This document shows positions 50,841 through 60,545 of a DNA stretch of 64,000 nucleotides, in pieces; position 1 is the first letter of the stretch, and every line of letters starts with the position of its first letter. The translations under genes were made by a program, and so were the position numbers. The stretch is from Zeus faber (lineage: Eukaryota; Chordata; Actinopteri; Zeiformes; Zeidae), in contig OY482860.1 in assembly GCA_960531495.1 (NCBI GenBank), forward strand, positions 1,813,782 through 1,877,781, in the 5' to 3' direction. The notes below the pieces were generated by a model. The model was not told the DNA's origin. It searched no databases and saw nothing but the letters and a program-made list of their open reading frames with translations.

Positions 50841-50845
50841 CTTTT
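50830..50845 (-). promoter_or_regulatory. pprc1: YY1-type site over the pprc1 start codon
   Basis: On the minus strand the start codon lies inside AAAAGATGGCGGCGCG, which contains the YY1 consensus AAGATGGCGGC. The flanks (about 50600-51060) are CpG-rich, and TGACGCAGGATGACGC at about 50960 resembles paired CRE/AP-1 half sites. YY1 sites at the translation start are common in TATA-less housekeeping and mitochondrial-biogenesis genes. Confidence 0.55.
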
Positions 50846-50999
50846 ACGAGTCCTCGCGCTGCCCGGCCCAGACCCGTCAGTGCGCGTGCCGCCCGGTTTG
50901 AAAGTCTGGGCCGTTCATTGGGCAGGGGCGCGCGACACGTGGTCCGCAGTTCCCGGCAAAATGACGCAGGATGACGCGGTGGGCCGGACTCGGTCTTCG

Positions 51000-51264
51000 A
51001 GGAGGGCGTTCTATTTTCACACTCCTGGTTGGGTTTTGGGGGTTTCAGTTGGTTTGCGCGGTGAGCGAGAAAGGGTTGGGGAGAGCTGAGCTGGGAGTAG
51101 AGTTCTCACAGGAATCATCGTATTCCAAATCACTTGTTTAGGTTGAAAGGTGTGCTTGCCAAAATGATTTTCGCTCAATTGTGGAGGAATTCATGGAAAA
51201 AAAACACCTCAATTTTTAACGTTCTAGTGTTTGACGCGACACACACACACACACACAGCTGTAT

Positions 51265-51299
<35 letters not shown>

Positions 51300-51530
51300 C
51301 GACTGGGGGGGGGGGGGGGGGGTGAATGAGCGCCCTCTGGTGGGTACCAACCTGAGGTGAAACGCATTGATTCCCTATAGCGACTTCCGACCCGTCCTGT
51401 GCTGATTTCTGCAACAGCATTTTGATGGACGCTCAGCCACCAATGGTGCAAGAAGTGTCAACAATACACATGGAAGAGGAATTAGTGAATTTACTCCCGG
51501 CATACATAGAAAGGTAGAAGAGGGAATTTA
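51000..51530. other. Intergenic, microsatellites only
   Basis: Upstream of pprc1 I see a (CA)n run (51240-51257), a (GT)n run (51267-51297) and a G run (51306-51322). No coding exon is recognisable. Confidence 0.6.
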
Positions 51531-51534
51531 TACT

Positions 51535-51720
51535 GAATATAATAGAATACAATATTGATTTAGTGACATAGTACAAATACAACAAATTGTATCCTCTGCA
51601 TTTGACCCATCCTTTTCTTGGGAGCAGTGGGTAGCTGCAGTGCAGCGTCCTGGGACAAGCGCTTTGCCAGTGCATTGGTCAGGGGGAACCAACAGGAGTA
51701 TTATAGGGGACCTATTATGC
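51535..51720. repeat. Dispersed fish repeat (retroposon-derived)
   Basis: The segment with TCTGCATTTGACCCATCC and GGGAGCAGTGGGTAGCTGC is a motif pair I recall from very many teleost repeats. The boundaries are approximate and the family name is not certain. Confidence 0.45.
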
Positions 51721-52450
51721 AAAACTCACCTTTTCAGTGCTTGTGCACCTACATTTGGGTATCTGATGGGCCGAATAACACAAACTGTGAAATAAGACAA
51801 CTCAGTCTTTTGAGAGCTGTCTGTTTCAGAAACCATGTCAAAGAAGGAGATGTTCAGCTTCGCTGCCCTGATATACGTCATCGCAGAAATATACGTCACT
51901 TACAGAGGGAATCCGAAGTAAAGCTCAAATACTGGCCTCAAAGGTCCAGCCTACTGTTTTTGATAATGAAAAACTGACGCCACTGCTGTGTGGATATCAC
52001 GAAACAGCTGCACTTAAAGCAAGATGAATACAATATGTATTCGGCGCGGTCCCGACATGCAGTTGTCTAAGTTTGATCCAGATCGCTCCATTATTGTGGA
52101 ATAATTTCTGTCACTTTCTGTACTTTCTGTCATGGGTGCAACACGCGCGCGCGCGCAAATGACGCTCACACAGGTGACATGAGAACGTTGCAGTCCAGTG
52201 AGTCCACACTACAATGGCGGCACGTGTAGATGGGACTGATGTCAGACTTTCATGGATGTTATGGTTCGGACGAACCCACAGACAATCTGTATAAGATGTG
52301 TATTCGGGGAAGTTCCAACATGGTGTCGTTCGAGTTTCGTCCAGATCAGTTCAACATTGTGAAAGGAGTTTGTGATCAACTATTGCCACCTTACCAAGAT
52401 GGCGCCACGCATTCTAAAACTGAGAAATCATTGCGCGCATGTGCGAGCTG
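51706..52450. repeat. Candidate dispersed DNA repeat (GGGGACCTATTATGC-type) with an internal duplication
   Basis: The segment opens TAGGGGACCTATTATGCAAA, a terminus I recall as widespread in fish genomes. Inside it two stretches, about 52035-52100 and 52298-52362, resemble each other in spacing and in translated residues (CIR...M...F.PD...IV). No intact gene is present. Confidence 0.4.
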
Positions 52451-52934
52451 ACTGCGTACGCGAGTCACTTGTGTCAATAACTCAAACCTTACCACAATAC
52501 TGTCAAGTTTAGATAGTCGGGATTAGACTTTTACTTAAGGAATACAATATACAAACCGTTAACCATATAAAGTTAGAAAGTGACAGGTATTATTTTACCA
52601 GAAGACAATTGGATTAAACAAAGCATTAAACGTAAAGTATTAAACGTCATAAATATATTCTCTTCTGAGGACAACTGACACGTACCAGAGTTAATTCTAT
52701 AAAATAAAAACTCTAACATCACTATTAGAATCTATAGATATTCCAGAGCTATAAAGGTACCCAAACTTGCTAAATTATAATTACTGGTAGCAATAACTAT
52801 CAGCAATTAATATAAATGTTATCATTGTAGCTGTGCATATATTTATTGTATGCATGTGTTTGTGTTTTGAAATATTTATATTGCCACATTTATTTATACT
52901 TTTATTACTTAGTGCAACCCAACCAACTCACATC

Positions 52935-53120
52935 ATTACATTTAGCAAACGCTTTTATCCAAAGCGACTTACAATTATTCAAACACCGACGGACGCAGCC
53001 ATCAGGAGCTAAGTGTCTTGCTCAAGGACACTACAGCATGATAGCAGGAGGAGCCTGGGATCAAACCAGCAACCTTTAGATTACTAGACGACCAGCTCTA
53101 TCTCCTGAGCTACCATCCCC
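52935..53120 (+). repeat. SINE-like dispersed teleost repeat, copy 1
   Basis: The motif CATTTAGCAAACGCTTTTATCC, then AAAGCGACTTACA, a GCTCAAGGACACTACAGCAT box and CCTGAGCTACCATCCC is a repeat found in most fish genomes. It is nearly identical to the copy at 57010-57201, in the same orientation. Confidence 0.75.
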
Positions 53121-53777
53121 TCCATTGCCCTGGGCGGTGTGCTGAGGTCCACATTTAATCCACATTGGCCTATATTTTAAGCAGAAATTAGCGAAATACT
53201 ACTACTACTAATAATAATAATAGGAATAGTGGCAACTAAGAAATTTGTAATTGCTGTTTTGATACAAATTATGGCGTGTTTTCTGGAAACTCGGAAAACT
53301 GTAATACGTACCTAGATAGCGCCACCACGCACAGGCATATAAATCCTTGCATGCATGCGCAAATTGATGGAGTGCACAGATCACGCAATAGCACTCTACC
53401 AGACCGTTTCGAGTGAACTTCTGCACTCAATATACCCGAGGAGATAGACAGGACACCGGGCTCTCTGTGTATCGCTGTCGGCTCCGGCAGGCGCCGTTGT
53501 CAACTCCAATCGGCCTGCTCGTCGATTGGACTTTCAGCTGAGTGCAATTTGCCCTTGTTTTTCGTCTGATCACAATTACCCATGTGTGGCAAAGTAAAAA
53601 ATCTGTGCATCCGTGCACCAGCAGTAGTCTGCTGCAGGCTCTGTGGAGCGCGTACACACACAGAGGCTCCTTCTTGTTTGGATGTAATTTATACTTATAA
53701 TTGTTGTTCTAATGTAATGCTTGTCCTAATGTTTTAATTAGTGTTTAATCCCATGAAAATAAGAATAGTGTCATTTG

Positions 53778-53940
53778 AATGAGAATGAGCTGAACTCAAG
53801 TTCCTACTATGCCCTAAGCTGTCTCCAGAATAAAGCTGAAAGCCCTTTTTGACCAACCAAGTCTCAACTTGGCCCTCACAGGCTGTAATTGGGCCAGTAG
53901 GGCACCCCTCATAAGGCCTGCCCCCCAGTATATATACTGG
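53778..53940 (+). repeat. Left inverted terminal repeat of the DIRS-type element
   Basis: Matches the reverse complement of 60115-60287 over its length, with scattered substitutions and an 11-bp insertion in the right copy. Shared landmarks are TACTATGCC, TGTCTCCAGA, AAGTCTCAACTTGGCC and TGGGCCAGTAGGG. Confidence 0.85.
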
Positions 53941-54186
53941 CCTGTCATACTTCCTATTTTGCTATTCAGCTCTTTGCTGTGGATGCAAGCCCTCTATAAC
54001 GGAAAGAAAAAAAGAAAAAATTATGTCGGCTACGGACCTTTAGACATGGGATATGCGGCATGTGGCGGACAAAGGGGCGTCAAGCCCCGACTGCGGACAA
54101 CAGCTGGGTTCCCTTTCCCGTGGCCGCCAAGCTGCCTCGAATCAGCGCTGACTGGTCCGACTCGACGCAGGGACATTTCTTAATGT

Positions 54187-54540
54187 TTGTCTGTCTTGCA
54201 GAGGGGGTCGGGCGCACGGGCTCGCCATCAGCGGAACACCATTCCACCCTGCGCCCGAGATTATTATTATTATTATTATTATTATCATTATTATTATTAT
54301 CATCATCATCATCATCAGCATCATCATTATTGTTGTGTCGGTCTGCAGACCGACGCGTCGAACAGAGGGCTGTGCGCAGTGTTGTCCAAGGAGTTGAAGG
54401 GGACCGCACGTCCAGTGCTGTACCTCAGCCACAAGCTCTCAGAGCGGGAGTCGATTGTCTGTCTTGCAGAGGGGAGCGGCGCACGGGCTCGTCAGCAGTC
54501 CAACAGCAGAATGCCATTCCGTCTGCGCCCAAGATGATCA
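54187..54540 (+). repeat. Roughly 80-bp direct repeat flanking a gypsy RNase H fragment
   Basis: Segments at about 54187-54265 and 54457-54537 are similar: each contains TGTCTGTCTTGCAGAGGGG, then GCGCACGGGCTCG, then TGCGCCC. Between them lie an ATT/ATC trinucleotide run (54262-54325) and a short Ty3/gypsy-type RNase H piece (about 54337-54450; LQTDASNRGLCAVLS, RPVLYLSHKLSERE). Confidence 0.7.
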
Positions 54541-55544
54541 TTAGCAACCTCGTTATTATAATAATCCTCATTCTGTTATTTATACTTGTGGCAAGTGTAC
54601 TTTATTGTTGAAGGTGGCAATTAAAAACTCTCGCCATGTGGGCACACCACGGCCAGAAAGACTCAGGCAGGTACATGCGGCAACCTCATGACAGGGGTCC
54701 TGCTGGGTCCGGTGACACTGCGTGTTGTGATAAAAACGGATGCCACCCTGTATGGCTAGGGCGCTGTTTGCAAGGGCTGGATGGTCAGTGGGCGCCGGGG
54801 GGCTCACCAGACCCGGCACATCAATGTGTTGGAGTTGAAGGCAGTCCATGTTACACTTGAGTGAGGGGACACGGCGTCCTGATAAGTTCCAACACCATGA
54901 CATTGCTTATATCAATCGTCAGGGTGGCGTCCGATCCCTAGCCATGTATCAGGTTGCGTCAAGGATTTTGCTATGAGCCCATTCCCACATCTATTCCCTG
55001 TCTGCATCACATTCAGGGCAGGCAAAACCTGGGAGCAGACTTATTATCAAGGGGACGATCGCAAGTGTCGGACTGGCCCATTTACCATGGACATGATAGC
55101 GTCGATTCAGTCAAGCAGAGGATCTGTTCACTTCACGAGACTCAGTTCATTGTCCCCTATGGTACTCCATTCGGAAACATGACCCCCCCCCCCCCCACCA
55201 TTGGGCCATGATATCCTCCGTCACTGCTCACTCGTCTGCATGTATTCCTTCCCTCCCATTGTTGCAGCAGGTGCTGGACAAGGTGAGGGAGGACAGGGTG
55301 GAACTGGTTCTGATGCCTCCTTGGTGGGAGACATCGACTTGGTTTGCAGACCTGAGATCTCTTCTCTCAGGTACGCTGTGGGTGCTCCCTCTTTGGTCAG
55401 ACCTCCTGACCCAGGCAGTGGGGGAAATCTTCCATCCCGCTCCTCACAAGTGGAAACTGGTCGCATGGCCCCTGAGCGGAACCGGCTATTAAACATAGGT
55501 TTATTCATTTGAGGTGGTGGAAATAATTCAGAGTGCTAGAGCCC

Positions 55545-56430
55545 CGTCAATGAAAGTGCTTTACACATCTAAATGGCTAGCCTTTGAGCGCTGGTGTGTG
55601 GCATATGGAGATGACCCATGACTGTAATATCGGGGTCATACTGAGTTTCCTCCAAGGCTTGCATAAAAAAGGCTCGGCACTTCAAGGTGTACCTGGCCGC
55701 TATATTGGCCTGTCATAATAGAGTGGATGGCAAGCCACTGGGCAGTCCCATATTGACATCCAGGTGTATGTAAGGCTCCCACTGGTTAGGCCCATGTGTG
55801 GAGTCGTTGATTCTGAAGTGGGATCTGGTTTTGGTGTTGAATGCCTTAACGAGACCCTCAATCTCTCCAAGAGGTGGGATAAAAAAAATTGAAGTCAGCA
55901 CTGCTTCTGGCACTTGTTTTGGCAAAACGACTGGGAAATCTGGCCTCACTGTCTGTCCACCAATACTGCTTGGTGTTCTCCACGGACAGTCGGAGGGTTA
56001 TGTTGAAACCCAGTCCGGCTTTTCAGCTGAATAACATAAAAGTGGGATTCAAATCAACCATGATTGATCTCTCATTTTTTGCTCCTTCCTTTCGCTCAGA
56101 GGAGAACTAGAGGCTTCATACTCTTTGTCTATGTGGAGCACACCAGTCCGACCAGCTTTTTGTCTCTTATGGATCTCAGACAATCAGGAAACCCCTGTCC
56201 AAAGATAGTCTCTCACTGGATAGTAGAAGTAATCTCATTGGCCTACTCCTCCAAGGGGCAGGAACCCCCAGAAGGTCTTAAAGCACATTCTACTGCTGCT
56301 TGGTTCTGGTGCTGCTTCCTGGGCACCCCCACAGATGTTCGGATTCTACAGTCTCAACATGACGGCATCAGCACTGGCTGTTTCGACAGCTGCCAGCCTT
56401 TGTGCAGAGTTATGCTATGTGGTTGAAAGT
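55545..56430 (+). pseudogene. DIRS tyrosine recombinase remnant
   Basis: Read in several frames, the region keeps the family layout: an N-terminal SMKVLYTSKWLAFERWC segment, LSFLQGL, KSALLLALVLAKRLGNLASLSV, QSDQLFVSYG and WIVEVISLAYSS followed by LKAHST. Stops and shifts at about 55619, 55720, 55889 and 56109 break it. No intact protein can be made. Confidence 0.7.
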
Positions 56431-57009
56431 GGTTATGGACAGGTCATAAGCTTAACTGTATGCAGAATCCCCCCCATGAGTACTGCATATATAATTTACC
56501 TATTACATATGCTGTATTTATATAGTATTACAATATCCCATTGTGTGTGAGATTAATGATTTAATGCGTTTTATAGTTAGTAATCATCTTAATAGTTAAG
56601 TCAAACGTTATCCCAAGCAGCACTGATGACCCGGCCAAGTGCGGGCCGTGCATTTGACCCGAGATTGGCCACAATAAAAATTCCTTAAAATATTGTACCT
56701 TTCCTTTGTATTCTTCCCGCCTATGTAAATTGGACAAACCTAGACGTTAAGTATCATTTGATTAGAATTTAATATCTTAAATTAAGTCCATGGAAAATGT
56801 AGTGCTCATAACACCTTAATGTAAAAATATGTATATTAACAAAAATGCCTGTTTATTATAACTTTATAGTATTGAACTAAGTTGCCTTATATGAAAACAG
56901 TCTGTTCATTAGAAATCTTCATAAATAAACCATTGCGTCATTTAGAGACTTGTCAATTTTATTGTTTCGTCAAAGCATTCCTTCAGAATCGGGCTTCCTG
57001 TTTCCTTTG

Positions 57010-57201
57010 CATTAAGCAGACGCTTTTATCCAAAGCGACTTACAATTATTCAAACACCGACGGACGCAGCGATCAGGAGCAATTAGGGGTTAAGTGTCTA
57101 GCTCAAGGACACTACAGCATGCTAGCAGGAGGAGCCTGGGATCGAACCAGCAACCGTTAGATTACTAGACGACCAGCTCTACCTCCTGAGCTACCATCCC
57201 C
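57010..57201 (+). repeat. SINE-like dispersed teleost repeat, copy 2
   Basis: The same module order as the copy at 52935-53120, with an 8-bp longer centre (AATTAGGGGTTAAG). It lies inside the boundaries of the DIRS-type element and so is probably nested. Confidence 0.75.
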
Positions 57202-57479
57202 GTGTACCATCGTACACGTACCGTACCATCCCCCATGTTTCCTGATGGCTCCTGCTGTCCTGTAGTGGATCAGTTTGTCTGCTTCTTCGCTTTCTCCCTC
57301 GATCTGTCTGAGACCGGCTGCTTCCACCTCCTCACATACCATATCCTCATCAGGAGCTTGCGCATGTTGAATCCACACAGCACCTTTGAAACAATAAATT
57401 GATAATCCTTATGTGTTTAGACTGTTTTAGGTGTTGGCTTCATAGTTTGTGTCCCTTTACATTACCAAGTGACTAGATC

Positions 57480-58475
57480 CATAACAGTATGACAGCTGTT
57501 AGGGAAGAGTAGGGCAGAGCGGGCCCTCTTCCACGTCCTCTGGCAGCGATGGATGTGGCCCTGGACGGAGGGTACGGCGATCTCAGCCTCCTGGGCAGGA
57601 AGAGCGGGGGTCGGTAGCCCAGAGAGCAGTGGAAGGGCGACAGGCCGGAGGAGGCATTGACCAGGACAGATGGTCGCTCCAGGAGGAGGGGTTGGTCTTG
57701 GACCAGGACCAGGTGTCAGGGAGCAGGGTCGGCCACCAGAAGCGCTGTCGGACGACGGCCAGGGTGCGGGTAATCCCGGGATGGCAGCTGAGGCGGGAGG
57801 CATGAGCCCACTGCAGAACCTGGGAGCGTGCGGTGTCAGGGATGAACAGGCTGTTAGGGCGTCAGGCTTGGTGTTCTTGGTGCCTGGGCGGTAGGATAAA
57901 CAGAAGTTAAACCGACGAAGAACAACGCCCTCCTGGCCTGCCGAGAGTTGAGTCACTCCGCTGTCCGGATATAGGCCAGGTTCTTATGATCTGTCCAGAC
58001 GACAAAGGGGTAGTTTGCTCCCTCAAGCCAGTGGCGCCACTCCTCCAGGCCTCGTTTGATGGCCAGGAGTTCCCGGTTGCCCACGTCATAGTTGCGGTCG
58101 GGTGGGGTGAGCCTGCGGGAGAGAAAGGCACAGTTGGAGAGTGCTGAGACAGTACTACACCTATCCCCGTGTCCAGAAGCGTCCACTTCTACCACGAACT
58201 GGAGGTTGGCGTTGGGCTGTGCCAAGACCGGGCCCGTCGAAAAGCCGCTTTTGAGGTTGAGGAATGCAGCCTCGGGGGTCTGCAGCGACTGCAGTGGAGG
58301 TAAGGGCTGAGAGGAGCAGGGGGGGGCCACGGGAGCCAGAGGAATCTGCAGGAATCGCCGAGCTGGAGGTGGTCTGCGATGTCCCGGAGGGCCTGGTCAT
58401 GTTGACCAAGCAACACTCCTTGGTTCTGGAGTGTGCGGCAGAGCCCCTGTGTCGGCTGGGTCCGTATTTTATGGC
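57480..58475 (-). pseudogene. Ty3/gypsy retrotransposon fragment (gag start, RNase H, integrase remnants)
   Basis: On the minus strand, from about 58475 downward, a gag-like N-terminus ([17 protein letters not shown]) is followed directly by RNase H ([39 protein letters not shown]). The RNase H-integrase connector comes next ([20 protein letters not shown]), then integrase-tail pieces (EIAVPSVQGHIHRCQRTWKR). Reverse transcriptase and most of the integrase are deleted. Frameshifts and a stop at about 57954 interrupt it. Confidence 0.82.
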
Positions 58476-58489
58476 CAGACCGTACTGTT

Positions 58490-59290
58490 ACGACTGGAGC
58501 GAGGAGGGACCCAAACGCATGACACAGAGATGGGAGGCAGACGAAGGATGTGTATTAGACCACATGGTGGAGATGGCCGGGGGGACCCGGTCAGGTAGGG
58601 ATGATGACCGGGAAGGAGGGGTCCAGGATCCGGGTGGAGAGACGGGGAACTGGGCTGGATGGAGAGGGATGGACAGCCTTGGTCGACGAGAGGAGACAAG
58701 CAGGTTAACCCGGGCTGGATGGAGAGGGACGGACAGACTGGGTCGACGAGAGGAGACAAGCAGGTAAGGGGAAGACAAAACAAGGAGACATAAGCTAGGG
58801 ACTTGGAACAAGCGCTAGGAACTAGGCCAGTAGCAGTACAACTTGGGTAAGCTAGTTGACGGTCTGGCAATGAGTGATTGGGGAGCTGGAGAATAAATGT
58901 GGGTGATGAAGGAAATTGATCCCTGGTGTGTGAAGTTGGCCTAAGGGAGGAGCCACGAATGGTTCAAGAGTGCCCTCTAGTGGTGCTGGGAGGCCGTGGA
59001 CCTAACGCCACTGGATCGGTGGAGAAATTGTGGAAAGAAAGTACAGTGTCCTCTGGTTCCATCTGTATTCTGATACGCGGCAGTACGGCATGCTGACAAA
59101 CATCAGTCACGGCTGAATCGGGGTGAGTAGACTTCCCCGCACTCCAGCTGCAATCGATACTGCCGAGCGCCACAGTGGCCCAGACTCGGCCCACATTACA
59201 TCCGCCGACACCACTTCCAGCCAAGTGACTGGCACTCAGCTGGAAGCGGCCCGTTTCCACTATGTTTCCACCCCCGGGATGTTACTGAGA
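58490..59290 (-). repeat. Probable gypsy 5' LTR/leader region
   Basis: It lies directly upstream of the gag-like start on the minus strand. On that strand a block ends in GTCGTAACA before the GTACGGTCTGGCC leader. It contains a 60-bp tandem duplication. The outer LTR boundary was not found. Confidence 0.4.
58651..58768. repeat. 60-bp tandem duplication
   Basis: Two consecutive 60-bp units, 58651-58710 and 58711-58768, each with GGGCTGGATGGAGAGGGA and GTCGACGAGAGGAGACAAGC and only a few differences. Confidence 0.9.
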
Positions 59291-60020
59291 AAATGGTTTG
59301 AAAGATGACTGATGTTTTAATCATTGATTTGCATTTTATTTTGTATTTGTTTGTGTGTAAACATTGTCACACGTGTTTATGTTTTGAAATCATTAATTTG
59401 TTTGAACATAGTCTTGTGTCAAGATATTAAGAAATTACACTCCCTAGTTAGAAAGAATTAACAGCCAGTTAAAAGTAATGAGGCACTCAAACTCCACCTC
59501 CGCTGCCATTTTCGGAAGGGAGACACCCAAACTCCTCCTCCCGTGGCGTGGTTTTATAACAAGCCGCTGACCACTGAGGGCTGGTCCTCCTCAAGCTGGT
59601 CCTCCTCGAATAAGAACTCTCCCATTTTAAATTTTATTTTCAAGTTTTCTTGAGGTCTTTGTATCACTAGGGCGCCGCCTCCAAAGGTCCCCACACCAGT
59701 GAACCATTGGTCCGCCTTCCTACCTCACTATTGTTTCTGAGTTAAAGTGTCACCATTTTAAAATCCTGCATTCATTGTTTATTTACTTTATAATTTCCCT
59801 TATTTACCATTTTATTTTCTTTATCATTTATTGTATTTTCCTTTTTTATATGTTACACTATAATTATATGTTATACTATAATTTATTACACTTAATGATT
59901 TATTTACTCAAAATAAACACATTTGTTTTTCCCAACTAAAACAACATGGGAGTGGTGCCCTGACGAGACAATGATTAATTATGAATTATGAATTATTAAA
60001 GTAGAGGTGTTAATGCTATA

Positions 60021-60046
60021 GAATGAAGAACGAGAGTTCTTACGGG
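60021..60046. repeat. Internal complementary region beside the right repeat
   Basis: GAATGAAGAACGAGAGTTCT and the bases after it nearly equal the reverse complement of 60263-60287, the outer end of the right terminal repeat, over about 25 bp with two mismatches. An internal copy complementary to the element ends is specific to DIRS-type elements. Confidence 0.65.
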
Positions 60047-60114
60047 TGGTCTCACTGACCAGCTCGCTCAAGAACTAAATAATATGTCAGAGGAAGAATG
60101 AAGGGCGGTGACAC

Positions 60115-60287
60115 AGTATATACTGTATACTGGGGTTGGGCCTTATGGTAGGTACCCTACTGGCCCAATCACACCCTGTCATGGCCAAGTTGAGACTTGG
60201 ATAGTTAAAAAGGCTTTCAAGCTTTATTCAGTGGAGCTGTCTGGAGACAATTTATGGCATAGTAAGAACTCTCATTCTTTATTCGTA
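60115..60287 (-). repeat. Right inverted terminal repeat of the DIRS-type element
   Basis: The inverted copy of the left repeat at 53778-53940. The frame annotated across it is accidental. Confidence 0.85.
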
Positions 60288-60294
60288 AAACCAG

Positions 60295-60545
60295 GGCTGT
60301 AGCATAACCCGAATGTTTTTATGTACAAAGGGCGTGCACGCTTCACGGAGGCCGCCATGTTGCACCGCCATGTTTCTTCTACAGTCGCCCAGAACGGACA
60401 AACCAAACACGGGCTCTAGAGAAGGTCTTTTTCATGGCCACTGTTTCTTCCACGGAGGCCGCTATATTGGGGAGGGGTATTCAGTTGGTTGCAATCTGCA
60501 ACCTGACCTTAGATGCCACTAAATTCTACACACTGCACCTTTAAG
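60295..60545. repeat. Dispersed teleost repeat next to the DIRS end
   Basis: GGCTGTAGCATAACCC, then GGCCGCCATGTTGCACCGCC, GAACGGACAAACC and the end AGATGCCACTAAATTCTACA with CACTGCACCTTTAA. I recall this layout as a common fish noncoding repeat. No TIR was confirmed. Confidence 0.5.

Larger units (their letters stand above)
53778..60287 (+). mobile_element. Decayed DIRS-type (tyrosine recombinase) retrotransposon with inverted terminal repeats and nested insertions
   Basis: About 160-bp segments at 53778-53940 and 60115-60287 are inverted imperfect copies of each other; both contain AAGTCTCAACTTGGCC and ATTGGGCCAGTAGGG. Between them lie broken plus-strand frames. An RNase H-like region (about 54720-55060) has DATLYGWGAVCKG and HINVLELKAVH in shifted frames. 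A linker follows at 55262-55495 (LVLMPPWWETSTWFADL), then a tyrosine-recombinase-like region (55545-56430) with LALVLAKRLGNLASLSV and WIVEVISLAYSS. Inverted ends with a recombinase instead of an integrase define DIRS elements. Multiple stops and frameshifts show it is dead. The reverse transcriptase and gag are mostly missing. A SINE-like repeat and an antisense gypsy fragment enlarge its 3' half. Confidence 0.78.

Noticed and set aside
53427-53657. 76-codon minus frame with Cys-rich start
   Set aside because: No domain or splice context; it lies just outside the DIRS-type left repeat.
54060-54611. 183-codon plus frame with poly-Leu/Ser
   Set aside because: Much of it is the ATT/ATC microsatellite and broken retrotransposon sequence.
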